NCBI GenBank assembly: GCA_050330195.1
Contig: JBHJOB010000086.1
Span: forward strand, 1-37,248
Length of the DNA stretch: 37,248 nucleotides
Direction: 5' to 3'
Origin: JAHQVI01 sp050330195
GTDB taxonomy: Bacteria; Pseudomonadota; Alphaproteobacteria; Rhizobiales; Rhodomicrobiaceae
The notes under the pieces are model-generated. The model did not search any database. It was not told where the DNA came from and saw only the letters and a list, made by a program, of their open reading frames with translations. This document shows, piece by piece, positions 23,869 to 32,187 of this stretch. Both the position numbers and the translations under genes were made by a program. How positions within the stretch are numbered: the stretch's first letter is position 1; every line of letters starts with the position of its first letter.

Positions 23869-24348
23869 TCAATCCTCCACCACATCCCAGACGCGCGCAT
23901 GCGGCTTCTCGCCCGGCGGGTCCACCACGCGGAACTCCTCCCGGATCTCGTCTCCCTCATCGAAAAAGCGCCGAAGCGTAAACACTGTGTTGATCGGCGT
24001 CTCCCGGCACAGATCCGCGACGAACTCGATCTCTTCGCGTGCAATCGGCCGGGCGGCTTCCACGGACGGAGCGCCGTGATGTTCGGCAAATTGCCGCGCA
24101 AGATTTTCGATCAGCGCCTCGGCTTGGCTGCCGGAAATTTCGGCGACGGATGTGAATGTCGAGTGGCCGAAGCTTTCCAGTGAGAGAAAGCCGTTGCTGA
24201 ATGCCTGCCTGCGCTTGCCGGTCAGCGAGTCTTCCGTCGCGCCAGCGAAGGCGAAACCGCCGGGGACCGCCCATTCGTCAGGTTCCGCGGGATGGTCGAA
24301 GACATGGGTGTCGGAGGGATCGAATCGAATGGTCTTCAGGAACTTCAT
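23869..24348 (-). CDS. DUF6505 family protein
   Basis: A 159-residue soluble protein, start at 24348, in an ATGA overlap with the ligase-like gene upstream. It begins MKFLKTIRFDPSDTHVF and has the EEWAVPGGFAF-like segment (DEWAVPGGFAF), consistent with DUF6505, another family of formate dehydrogenase accessory loci. No known motifs are visible and the function is unknown. A longer open frame upstream is only the shadow of the ligase gene. Confidence 0.8.
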   Translation of the reverse strand: MKFLKTIRFDPSDTHVFDHPAEPDEWAVPGGFAFAGATEDSLTGKRRQAFSNGFLSLESFGHSTFTSVAEISGSQAEALIENLARQFAEHHGAPSVEAARPIAREEIEFVADLCRETPINTVFTLRRFFDEGDEIREEFRVVDPPGEKPHARVWDVVED

Positions 24349-25097
24349 GACCCGGACCCGCGCTGTTTGCGCAAACGCTCCAGAGCATCCGTGGTCATGA
24401 GCGCCTTCGCGCCGGACGCTGTCTTCAGCAGCGCATTGCCGCTTTCGTCGAGCCCCAGCAGCGTGTCGCCCTCGTGATCGTCCGAAGCGCCCAGGGCGAG
24501 GGCGGCTGTGACCGAGAGACGTCCCCACCATTGTTCGTGGATCGGCTTGAAACCGTCCTCGGACCAGCCATGGATCAGGTTGACGATATGCCGGGACACC
24601 GATTCCAGCAACTCCGAGCGGCCGAGATCGCCGCAGCCTTCGTCCCACAGGCTTGTCTGGCCGGGATCGCGTCCGGGTTCGGGACTGTTCCTGCCAGGAC
24701 GCAAGCGCAGGTGGATCGACAGCACCATCCAGGCCGGAATGCCGTGTTCCTCGTTCTCGGCGATCACAAGATCGACGAAGCCGACCTCGGCCTCATTCGC
24801 CAGAATGATCGACGGCCAGCGATAGGTGATTGCAAGTTCCGGGGGGCTGAGCGCGCCGATGGCATCGCCGGTCGCAACCATCGCGGCATAGACGATCTCC
24901 GGACATCGCGGCCGGGCCACCTCCGGCTCCAGCACGAGCGCCAGGCGCAGATTGTCCCGGTCCTCCGACCATCCGAGATCGCCCGCTCCCAGCTTTGCTT
25001 CGGACGCACGCGCAACAGCCCAGTCGGCCGGCGGAACTCCGCTGGCAAGCTGGTGCCCCGTCAGGAGCGGCGGAAATGTCGGAAGGCGATCACGCAT
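24345..25097 (-). CDS. Biotin/lipoate protein ligase-like protein of formate dehydrogenase locus
   Basis: A 250-residue protein with the BirA/LplA/LipB-type catalytic fold. The segment YRWPSIIL (about residue 91) matches the KWPND region of biotin ligases, but the Asp is replaced. The RRGG-type ligand motif is not obvious, so it may act on another acyl or cofactor substrate or have lost ligase activity. No lipoyl or biotinyl target domain is encoded in the window. It starts 5 nt after the DUF6494 stop and overlaps DUF6505, so it is an integral part of the accessory operon. Confidence 0.78.
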   Translation of the reverse strand: MRDRLPTFPPLLTGHQLASGVPPADWAVARASEAKLGAGDLGWSEDRDNLRLALVLEPEVARPRCPEIVYAAMVATGDAIGALSPPELAITYRWPSIILANEAEVGFVDLVIAENEEHGIPAWMVLSIHLRLRPGRNSPEPGRDPGQTSLWDEGCGDLGRSELLESVSRHIVNLIHGWSEDGFKPIHEQWWGRLSVTAALALGASDDHEGDTLLGLDESGNALLKTASGAKALMTTDALERLRKQRGSGS

Positions 25098-25102
25098 CTG
25101 GC

Positions 25103-25300
25103 CTACGCATCGGAGACGTCGATCTCCCCGGAAACCTCGTGATGAAGATCCGTGCCCTCTGCCGTCAGCACCATCTTGACCTTCAGCTTCGATTGTCCGG
25201 CCATATCGGCCTCACGCACGACACGCTCGATCTCCTGCTGCGAGGTCACGCCGACCTGCTTGAGGAACTTGCGCATCGACATGTTGAAATTCTCGCTCAT
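25103..25300 (-). CDS. DUF6494 family small protein
   Basis: A 65-residue protein with MSMRKFLKQVGVTSQQEIE near the N-terminus, characteristic of DUF6494, a small family found in formate dehydrogenase loci. The function is unknown. It has a basic N-terminal helix and an acidic C-terminus and no cysteines. GGAG lies 8 nt before the ATG. It lies 19 nt after the 42-residue membrane protein gene and 5 nt before the ligase-like gene. Confidence 0.82.
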   Translation of the reverse strand: MSENFNMSMRKFLKQVGVTSQQEIERVVREADMAGQSKLKVKMVLTAEGTDLHHEVSGEIDVSDA

Positions 25301-25319
25301 TTTTCAGCTCCGAGCCTGG

Positions 25320-25448
25320 TTAATTCAGCCGGACGGAATTTTTCGACGTATAGGCGTCCGCGACCGGCACTTCCTGCGTCCCCATGATCCCCCACGCGAC
25401 CGCACTGAGCGCGATCATCACGAGAATGCCAATAATGACTGATTTCAT
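25320..25448 (-). CDS. 42-residue single-span membrane protein
   Basis: A very small protein: one hydrophobic span (about residues 4-22) and a short polar tail of 20 residues. The start at 25448 is supported by GGGAGG 7 nt upstream, and the spacing to DUF6494 (19 nt) fits the operon. The frame is open 19 codons further up but without a ribosome binding site. The function is unknown. It could be a small subunit or assembly factor of the membrane part of the dehydrogenase; this is inference. Confidence 0.65.
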   Translation of the reverse strand: MKSVIIGILVMIALSAVAWGIMGTQEVPVADAYTSKNSVRLN

Positions 25449-25524
25449 CAGCTGCCTCCCAGCATTTGTTGGTGTGTCCCCCGCCACGCCGCTTTTTATT
25501 GCCACGTTTTCCAGAACTTATAGA

Positions 25525-26910
25525 TCAATCTATCGACGTGGTGGCTTTTTTCAAGAAGCGGATCAGCGCGTCGCGGCGCTCTACACTTGTCAGCCGCTGG
25601 ATCGGCATTTTCGTTCCCGGCACAACAACGTCCGGACCGTGATCGAAGAGCTCGGAGATGGTCTTCTCGTTCCAGATTATATCCGCGTTCTTCAGCGCAG
25701 GCGAATAGGGATAGTCCGGCAGACCGCCCGCCTTCCGGCCAAAAACCTCGTAGAGCGTTGGTCCCGCCCTATTCTTGTCGTCCGGGGTCAGCGTATGGCA
25801 GACGCTGCATTTGCGCCGGAACTCCAACTCGCCGGGATCGTCGCTGGCCTCCATTTGAAACCGACGGGGAATCTCCGACTGGATCCGGGCCAACTCAAGC
25901 GGGGCCACCTGCCAGCGCATGGCGAAATCGTCGAGGCCGACATGATAGATCTGGTTCTTGCCGGGAACGAAAGCGAAATCCCACACCGGGCCGAAGGCCA
26001 CGGGGGCGCCTGCAATCTTTTCGCCCGTATCGGTTCTGAAGACCTCAATGACACCTTCGCCATCCGCATAGGCCATCAGCTTTCCGTCGTCGGACACTTT
26101 CACGCTCTGGATCGGGCGTTCGCGCGCCGCCAGGGTGGTGAGCACATCGGCCTCGCTGATACCGGCAATAGCTACGGTGCCGTCAAGGGCGCCGAACAAC
26201 AGGCGGTCATCGTCGATGCGCGCGATGGAGTTGATGCCCCAGCCGTGACTGTAGATCGGGCGGATCTGCCTGCCCGTCGCGGCGTCCCATTCGATGATCT
26301 CGCCATCATAAGCGGCGGTGTAGAGCTTCGAGCCGTCGCCTGAGAAGACGACCGCGTTGACATTGCCCTTGTGCTTGAGCGTTGCGATCTCGGCCCGCTT
26401 GGCAAGGTCGTAGAGCTTCGCCGTGCCATCCCAGCGCGCGGCGGCCGCCTTGGCGGCATCGCCCGAAACGGCAACGTCGAGAACCTTGTAATTCTCCGCA
26501 TTTATCCGGGTGATCAGCGTGCCTGCCGTCAAGTCCCATATGCCGAGAGAACCGTCGTCGCTGACCGATACGGCGTGGTCGCTGCCGGGCACGAACGCGG
26601 CATCGTTGACCGCGCCGTCATGCCCGATCAGCCGATGCAGGATACGCGCTTCGGCTGCGGAAATATCCCAGTAAATGATCGAATAGTCGAAGGAGGCCGT
26701 GAGCGCGCGCGTCCCGTCGGCGGAAACCGAGATCGATTTGATCGGACCGCCATGACCTTTCAGCGTATCGGGCAGGTCATCGGCTAAGCCCGGTACAGAC
26801 GAGAAAAAAGCCGGCGCCACGAAAAAAAGAAAAGCCGCCGCGAATCTGCCCTTCCAGGCAGACCGTAATCCCGCGGCGGCGTTTATGAGGATTGTCAAGC
26901 GAAGCCTCAC
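25525..26910 (-). CDS. WD40 beta-propeller fused to cytochrome c
   Basis: A 461-residue exported protein. A hydrophobic signal/anchor covers about residues 22-43. Residues about 48-335 hold seven or so WD40 blades (LKGHGGPIKSISVSADG and IGHDGAVNDAAF are clear examples). A class I cytochrome c domain follows at about 360-455, with haem motif C368-S-V-C371-H372 and probable axial Met435 in GTKM. The start is GTG, in a GTGA overlap with the fdhC stop. The tight coupling to fdhC suggests a periplasmic electron partner of the formate dehydrogenase. Confidence 0.9.
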   Translation of the reverse strand: MRLRLTILINAAAGLRSAWKGRFAAAFLFFVAPAFFSSVPGLADDLPDTLKGHGGPIKSISVSADGTRALTASFDYSIIYWDISAAEARILHRLIGHDGAVNDAAFVPGSDHAVSVSDDGSLGIWDLTAGTLITRINAENYKVLDVAVSGDAAKAAAARWDGTAKLYDLAKRAEIATLKHKGNVNAVVFSGDGSKLYTAAYDGEIIEWDAATGRQIRPIYSHGWGINSIARIDDDRLLFGALDGTVAIAGISEADVLTTLAARERPIQSVKVSDDGKLMAYADGEGVIEVFRTDTGEKIAGAPVAFGPVWDFAFVPGKNQIYHVGLDDFAMRWQVAPLELARIQSEIPRRFQMEASDDPGELEFRRKCSVCHTLTPDDKNRAGPTLYEVFGRKAGGLPDYPYSPALKNADIIWNEKTISELFDHGPDVVVPGTKMPIQRLTSVERRDALIRFLKKATTSID

Positions 26911-28076
26911 TCAGCGGGCTGTAGCTTCCCGTCATCCGTGGCGGAGCGCCTGGCTTCTTCGGCTTCGGCCTTGGCTTCAGCCTCGACTTCCTCCACCCAC
27001 AGGGAATGGTGCTCCCGGGCCCAGTTCGCATCGACCTCGCCTGTCGTCATGGCGGACAACGCGCCTTCCATGCCGACGGTGCCGATATAGATATGGCCGA
27101 TAACCACGACAATCATGAAAGCCGCCATGATCGTGTGCCACAGCGCCTGATATTGCTGCTCCTGCACGGCGGAAAGATTCGCATTCAAATTCCAGCCGAA
27201 CCAGGAGTTGAGCAGTGCGAAGGTCTCGCCGAACATGCTTGTCTGAAACGGATAGAGAAGCGCCCAGCCGGACAGCGATATTGAAATGCCGCAAAGGATG
27301 ACCAGCCAGAACAGAATTTTCTGGCCTGCATTGAACTTGCGCGCTTTCGGATGTCCGCCTCCGAACAAGCCGCCGCCGCGCAGAATCCAGACAATGTCGT
27401 GCCAGTTCGGCAGGTTCCGCCCGATCCACAGGACGGTGATCATAACGAGAGAGGCCATGAAGGCGAACGCCACGTAATTATGGATGAACTTCCCGTAGAT
27501 CGTGATCGCCGCGAAGGCTTCCTTGCCGATCAGCGGAATGATCAGGTCACGACCGAACAAAAGGTTCAACCCTGTCAGCGCCAGCACAATGAAACTGGAG
27601 GCAAGCAGCCAGTGCGATACGCGCTCGACCAGGGAGAAACGCTTGATCGTATGCCCGGAAAGGCCGTGCTCGACGCGGATGCGGCCGCGTATGGCAAAGA
27701 AGATCGATACCAGGAAGATAATCCCGAGGATTCCCCATGCTGTATAAAGCGCCAGCGGACCGTTGCGGGTTTCCTGCCAGTAATACCCATCGGACTGGAT
27801 CAACTGGGTGCTGCGCGGGTCCTGCCCTGCCACGGTGCCCTGCGCGCCCTGACGGATCTGCCGCCACAGCTCGGCATCCGCCGAAGCGCCATCAGTGGTG
27901 TTGCCCGGCACCACACCCTCAAGCGGCTGGTCGGGCCCGGAGACCTGCGCGACAGCGGTTGGCGTGCTGAAGACGAAGATTGCAGCGAAGATCAGGGCGA
28001 TGGCGGCGCTCAATGCCGGAAATACGGCCAATCCCCTGATCGTGGCGGCGGAAGCGGTGTGACTTGCGTTTTTCAT
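26907..28076 (-). CDS. fdhC: Formate dehydrogenase gamma subunit (cytochrome b)
   Basis: A 389-residue inner-membrane di-haem cytochrome b that links formate oxidation to the quinone pool. An N-terminal hydrophobic segment (about 14-43) precedes a soluble periplasmic part (about 44-105). Four further spans follow (about 112-129, 155-173, 200-218, 253-275, with a last one at 314-333). Candidate haem ligands are H155, H199, H314 and H328. The N-terminal extension and the charged Glu/Ala-rich tail (about 360-380) are longer than in the E. coli FdnI type. The start at 28076 has GGGAGG upstream; the longer open frame is not supported. Confidence 0.93.
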   Translation of the reverse strand: MKNASHTASAATIRGLAVFPALSAAIALIFAAIFVFSTPTAVAQVSGPDQPLEGVVPGNTTDGASADAELWRQIRQGAQGTVAGQDPRSTQLIQSDGYYWQETRNGPLALYTAWGILGIIFLVSIFFAIRGRIRVEHGLSGHTIKRFSLVERVSHWLLASSFIVLALTGLNLLFGRDLIIPLIGKEAFAAITIYGKFIHNYVAFAFMASLVMITVLWIGRNLPNWHDIVWILRGGGLFGGGHPKARKFNAGQKILFWLVILCGISISLSGWALLYPFQTSMFGETFALLNSWFGWNLNANLSAVQEQQYQALWHTIMAAFMIVVVIGHIYIGTVGMEGALSAMTTGEVDANWAREHHSLWVEEVEAEAKAEAEEARRSATDDGKLQPAE

Positions 28077-28159
28077 TATCTTGCCCTCCCGGGCGGTCGC
28101 AACCTGCCCGCCGGCAGCGGCGCGAGCGCATCGAATTCCAAACAATATCATAGTCGATG

Positions 28160-28188
28160 GAAGGCGGCCCCGCCAAGAGGCCGCCTTC
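28160..28188 (-). other. Strong hairpin between fdhB and fdhC
   Basis: A perfect 10-bp stem GAAGGCGGCC / GGCCGCCTTC (28160-28169 and 28179-28188) with a 9-nt loop lies in the 138-nt gap between the beta and gamma subunit genes. No T-run follows on the minus strand. It is likely a mRNA stability or attenuation element setting the ratio of FdhAB to membrane subunit. Confidence 0.6.
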
Positions 28189-28214
28189 ACTGTCATCAAA
28201 CAGTCCGTTCGCGC

Positions 28215-28811
28215 TTAGCCTGACGTCCTGTTGCCATAGGCCGTGCCCCAGCCCCAGGCGCCCGCGCCAAAGCCGCGAGATACCACGCGCTCACGATAGA
28301 CGTTGGAAACGACATCGCCATCACCGGCAAGCAGCGCCTTGGTCGAGCACATTTCCGCGCAAAGCGGAAGTTTGCCCTCGGCGAGACGGTTGCGGCCGTA
28401 TTTCTGGAATTCCGCAGCGGAATTGGCCTCCTCCGGGCCACCGGCGCAGAAGGTACATTTGTCCATCTTGCCGCGTGAGCCGAAATTGGACGCCTGCGGG
28501 AATTGCGGCGCGCCGAACGGGCACGCATAGAAGCAATAGCCGCAGCCGATGCACAGATCCTTGGAGTGCAGCACGACGCCTTCTTCCGTGTCGTAGAAGC
28601 AGTCCACCGGACAGACGGCCTTGCAGGGCGCATCCGAGCAGTGCATGCAGGCAACCGAGATGGAACGCTCTCCCGGCTTGCCGTCGTTGATCGTCACCAC
28701 CCTGCGGCGGTTGACGCCCCACGGCACTTCGTGCTCGTTCTTGCACGCAGTGACGCAGGCATTGCATTCGATGCAGCGTTCCGCATCACATAGGAACTTC
28801 ATGCGAGCCAT
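28215..28811 (-). CDS. fdhB: Formate dehydrogenase beta subunit, four [4Fe-4S] clusters
   Basis: A 198-residue electron-transfer subunit. Four cysteine groups are visible: C13-C16-C19-C23, C55-C58-C63-C67, C87-C90-C93-C97, and C119-C122 with C155-C159. It passes electrons from FdhA to the cytochrome b. Unlike FdnH it has no C-terminal membrane helix and no signal peptide, so it is probably exported by riding with FdhA. The start at 28811 has GGGAGGA upstream and fits the family start MARMKFLCD; the frame is open 12 codons further. It lies 14 nt after fdhA. Confidence 0.95.
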   Translation of the reverse strand: MARMKFLCDAERCIECNACVTACKNEHEVPWGVNRRRVVTINDGKPGERSISVACMHCSDAPCKAVCPVDCFYDTEEGVVLHSKDLCIGCGYCFYACPFGAPQFPQASNFGSRGKMDKCTFCAGGPEEANSAAEFQKYGRNRLAEGKLPLCAEMCSTKALLAGDGDVVSNVYRERVVSRGFGAGAWGWGTAYGNRTSG

Positions 28812-28825
28812 AGTGAATTCCTCCC

Positions 28826-31768
28826 TTATGCCCGTTCGATCCGACACAGGGTCGCTTTGGTTTCTTGCATTTGAGTGACCGAGTCATAGCCGTAAGTCTG
28901 GGCTGTGTTGGTCGACTCGCCGAGCACATACGGGTCCGCTCCAGCCGGATATTTCGAGCGCAGATCGTTGCCCTCGAAATGGCCGCCGAAGTGGAACGGC
29001 ATGAACGCCACGCCCCTGCCGACACGCTCGGTGGCCATGGCCATGACCTTGACCTTTGCGCCTTCCGGCCCGTGCACCCAGACCTGTTCGCCATCCCGGA
29101 CGCCAAGATCGTTGGCGTCGGCGGGATTGATTTCGACGAACATGTCCTGCTGCAATTCAGCCAGCCACGGGTTGGACCGGGTCTCGTCGCCACCGCCCTC
29201 ATATTCGACCAGACGGCCGGAGGTGAGGATGATCGGGAAGTCCTTGGAGAAGTCGTTCTTCTGGATCGAGGCGTAAGCCGTCGGCAGACGATAGAACTTC
29301 CGGTCTTCATAGGTGGCATATTTGTCGAGCAGATCGCGCCGAGGCGTGTAGAGCGGCTCGCGATGCAGCGGCACCGGATCCGGGAAGGTCCACACCACGC
29401 ACCGGGCCTTGGCATTCCCGTAGGGTGCGCAATTGTGCTTGATCGCAACACGCTGGATGCCGCCTGACAGGTCGGTCTTCCAGTTCACCGCTCCGATCTT
29501 TTCCTCCTGCTCCGGCGACAGCGTGGCTGAGGCGGAATACTCCGGAACGCCTGCAACCCGTCCGATCACACCGCGTTCGTCGTCGGTCAGGTCGGTATCC
29601 CAACCAAGCTGCTTGAGCATGGCCATGGTGAATTCCGGATAACCGTCCTCGATCTCGGAGTCCCGCGACCAGGAGCCCTCGGCAAGCAGGTTGACGCCGT
29701 CACGCTCCACGCCGAAACGGGCGCGGAACGGAAGTCCGCCCTCAGACACGGGCTTTGACGGATCGTAGAGGATGTGCGTCCCCGGATGCTTCATTTCCGG
29801 CGTACCCCAGCATGGCCATGGCAGACCGTAGGTTTCGCCATCGCATGGGCCGCCATTGGCGATCAGCGTCGTCTTGTCGAACGTATGCTGATTGGCCATA
29901 TGCAGCTTCAGCCGCTCCGGCGACTGCCCGGTGTAACCGATGGTCCACATGCCGCGGTTGAACTCGCGGGTAATGTCCTCGACGACCGGTTCGTCTCCTT
30001 CAACCTTGATGTTGCGCAACAGGCGATCGGCAAAGCCGAACTTGCGGGCAAAAAGATTGATGATCGTGTGATCGGGCTTCGATTCAAACAGCGGATCGAA
30101 CACCTTCTCACGCCACTGGAGCGACCTGTTCGAGGCCGTCACCGAGCCCACCGTTTCGAACTGGGTCGTTGCCGGGAGAAGGTAGACGCCATCCTGCCGG
30201 TCATGAAGGACGGCTGACACGGTCGGGAAAGGATCGATGACGACCAGGAGATCAAGCTTCTCCATCGCATCCTTCATTTCCTTCATGCGGGTCTGCGAAT
30301 TCGGCGCATGACCCCAGAACACCATGGCGCGGACCTTGGCGGGCTGATCCATGTTCTCGACATCTTCCAGCACGCCGTCGATCCAGCGGCTGACCGGGAT
30401 GCCGGTCTCGTTCATCATCGACTTCTCCGGATCGGCCTTCGTCGGGACGAAGCGTCCTTTCAGCCAGTCGAGATCTTCTTCCCAGACACGCGCCCAATGC
30501 GCCCACGCTCCCGGCGTAAGGCCGTAATAGCCCGGCAGGTCATGACTCAGCACGCCGAGATCGGTCGCGCCCTGGACGTTGTCGTGACCACGGAAGATGT
30601 TGGTGCCGCCGCCCGCCTTGCCCATATTGCCAAGAGCAAGCTGGAGCACACAGTAGGCGCGCGTGTTATTATTGCCGTTGGTATGCTGCGTGCCGCCCAT
30701 GCACCAGATCACCGTGCCGGGGCGGTTGTCCACCATCGTGCGCGCCACACGCTTGAGCTGGCTGCCTGGAACGCCGGTCACACGCTCGGTTTCTTCCGGC
30801 GTCCATTTCGCGACTTCCGTCCGGATCTGGTCCATGCCCCAGACACGCTGGCGGATGAATTCCTTGTCCTCCCAGCCATTCTCGAAAATGTGCCAGAGAA
30901 TGCCCCAGACCAGCGCCACGTCGGTACCCGGACGGAACCTGACATACTCGCTCGCGTGTGCGGCCGTACGCGTAAAGCGCGGATCGCAGACGATCAGCGG
31001 GGCGTTGTTCTCCTCCTTCGCCTTCAGCAGGTGCAACAGCGAGACGGGGTGCGCCTCGGCAGGGTTGCCGCCGATCAGGAAGATGGCCCGGGAGTTGTGA
31101 ATGTCGTTGTAGGAGTTCGTCATCGCGCCGTAGCCCCAGGTGTTGGCGACACCCGAAACCGTGGTGGAATGACAGATACGCGCCTGATGGTCGACGTTGT
31201 TCGATCCCCAATAGGCCGCGAACTTGCGGAACAGATAGGCCTGCTCGTTGTTGTGCTTGGCCGAGCCGAGCCAGTAGACCGAATCCGGTCCCGACTCGTC
31301 GCGGATCTTCATCATCTGATCGCCAAGCTCGTTGATGGCGTCGTCCCACGAGATGCGGGTCCATTTGCCGCCGACAAGCTTCATCGGATATTTCAGACGC
31401 CGCTCGCCGTGAGCGTGTTCGCGGACGGCCGCGCCTTTCGCGCAATGAGCGCCGAGGTTGAACGGCGAATCGAATGCCGGCTCCTGGCCCACCCAGACGC
31501 CATCCGCAACTTCAGCAAGCACCGTACAACCCACGGAGCAATGCGTGCAGACGGATTTTATGATTTTCATGGAGCTGCCACCCGCGGTTGCGGCGGCGGC
31601 CTTCGTAGTGCTCAAGCCATTCAGCGAGCCAACGGCGGCAAGACCGCCCACGGTCAGGCCGGACCTCTTCAAAAAGTCGCGTCTGTTCACAGCAGATTGC
31701 GAAATCGCTGCGAGGGTCGACGACAGACGGGCGCCTTTTGCAACCCCACCTACCTTCTTCCTAAGCAT
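28826..31768 (-). CDS. fdhA: Formate dehydrogenase alpha subunit (Mo/W-bis-MGD, Tat-exported)
   Basis: Catalytic subunit of 980 residues that oxidises formate to CO2 at a molybdenum or tungsten bis-MGD centre. A twin-arginine signal lies at about residues 28-60 (NRRDFLKRSG then a hydrophobic stretch ending AAAA), so the enzyme acts in the periplasm. The [4Fe-4S] ligands are C74, C77, C81 and C109. The active-site motif is R-I-C199-H200, with Cys in place of the selenocysteine of the E. coli FdnG. No internal stop is present. GGGAG precedes the ATG. Neighbours fdhB, fdhC, a Tat-target peptide and a TorD-like chaperone complete the operon. Confidence 0.96.
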   Translation of the reverse strand: MLRKKVGGVAKGARLSSTLAAISQSAVNRRDFLKRSGLTVGGLAAVGSLNGLSTTKAAAATAGGSSMKIIKSVCTHCSVGCTVLAEVADGVWVGQEPAFDSPFNLGAHCAKGAAVREHAHGERRLKYPMKLVGGKWTRISWDDAINELGDQMMKIRDESGPDSVYWLGSAKHNNEQAYLFRKFAAYWGSNNVDHQARICHSTTVSGVANTWGYGAMTNSYNDIHNSRAIFLIGGNPAEAHPVSLLHLLKAKEENNAPLIVCDPRFTRTAAHASEYVRFRPGTDVALVWGILWHIFENGWEDKEFIRQRVWGMDQIRTEVAKWTPEETERVTGVPGSQLKRVARTMVDNRPGTVIWCMGGTQHTNGNNNTRAYCVLQLALGNMGKAGGGTNIFRGHDNVQGATDLGVLSHDLPGYYGLTPGAWAHWARVWEEDLDWLKGRFVPTKADPEKSMMNETGIPVSRWIDGVLEDVENMDQPAKVRAMVFWGHAPNSQTRMKEMKDAMEKLDLLVVIDPFPTVSAVLHDRQDGVYLLPATTQFETVGSVTASNRSLQWREKVFDPLFESKPDHTIINLFARKFGFADRLLRNIKVEGDEPVVEDITREFNRGMWTIGYTGQSPERLKLHMANQHTFDKTTLIANGGPCDGETYGLPWPCWGTPEMKHPGTHILYDPSKPVSEGGLPFRARFGVERDGVNLLAEGSWSRDSEIEDGYPEFTMAMLKQLGWDTDLTDDERGVIGRVAGVPEYSASATLSPEQEEKIGAVNWKTDLSGGIQRVAIKHNCAPYGNAKARCVVWTFPDPVPLHREPLYTPRRDLLDKYATYEDRKFYRLPTAYASIQKNDFSKDFPIILTSGRLVEYEGGGDETRSNPWLAELQQDMFVEINPADANDLGVRDGEQVWVHGPEGAKVKVMAMATERVGRGVAFMPFHFGGHFEGNDLRSKYPAGADPYVLGESTNTAQTYGYDSVTQMQETKATLCRIERA

Positions 31769-31876
31769 TGACGTTCTCCCATTGGGCGCTTGTCTTCAAA
31801 CTGGCCTTGGCAAGCGTCCGCGTTTCGGATCATGGTGTCGCTGGCTCGCGCGAGCGTCGCGGCGGCGTTTCCTGCC

Positions 31877-32077
31877 CTAGAATCTGGACAGTTTGTAGTA
31901 GGTCTTCACATGCGGCGTTTCGCGGTAGCCCGTGCCTTTCGCTTCAGCAGGAGAAACCTCCGCGCGCGCTGCTCCGCCAACGGCGATTGCAGCCCCGCCC
32001 AGCACGGTGCCGACGGTCGCGAGTTTCATGAAGTTCCTACGATCAGCGACGGATTTTTCGTCACGATCTTTAGACAT
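31877..32077 (-). CDS. Small Tat-target protein of formate dehydrogenase region
   Basis: A 66-residue protein with a twin-arginine signal (DRRNFMKLATVG, about residues 12-40) and only about 26 mature residues, ending TPHVKTYYKLSRF. It matches the known small family described as the formate dehydrogenase region Tat target (TIGR02811). The function is unproven; a helper subunit or export partner of FdhA is likely. AGGAG lies 7 nt before the ATG. It sits between the TorD-like gene and fdhA. Confidence 0.9.
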   Translation of the reverse strand: MSKDRDEKSVADRRNFMKLATVGTVLGGAAIAVGGAARAEVSPAEAKGTGYRETPHVKTYYKLSRF

Positions 32078-32187
32078 TGTTTTTCTCCTCTTCTGGAAAA
32101 ATTCCCTCTGGTGGAATTCCTCCGCTCCTCAGCAATTGCATCCTCCGGCAGCGCGGCCGACATAGGACGCATCCTATAAGAACCGCG

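Noticed and set aside
31169..31174. Possible selenocysteine site in fdhA
   Set aside because: The active-site motif has an ordinary Cys codon (RICH) and the frame has no internal TGA, so no recoding is needed.
30308..31771. 487-codon frame antisense to fdhA
   Set aside because: It is a codon-bias shadow of a high-GC gene; fdhA has a full set of conserved motifs on the other strand.
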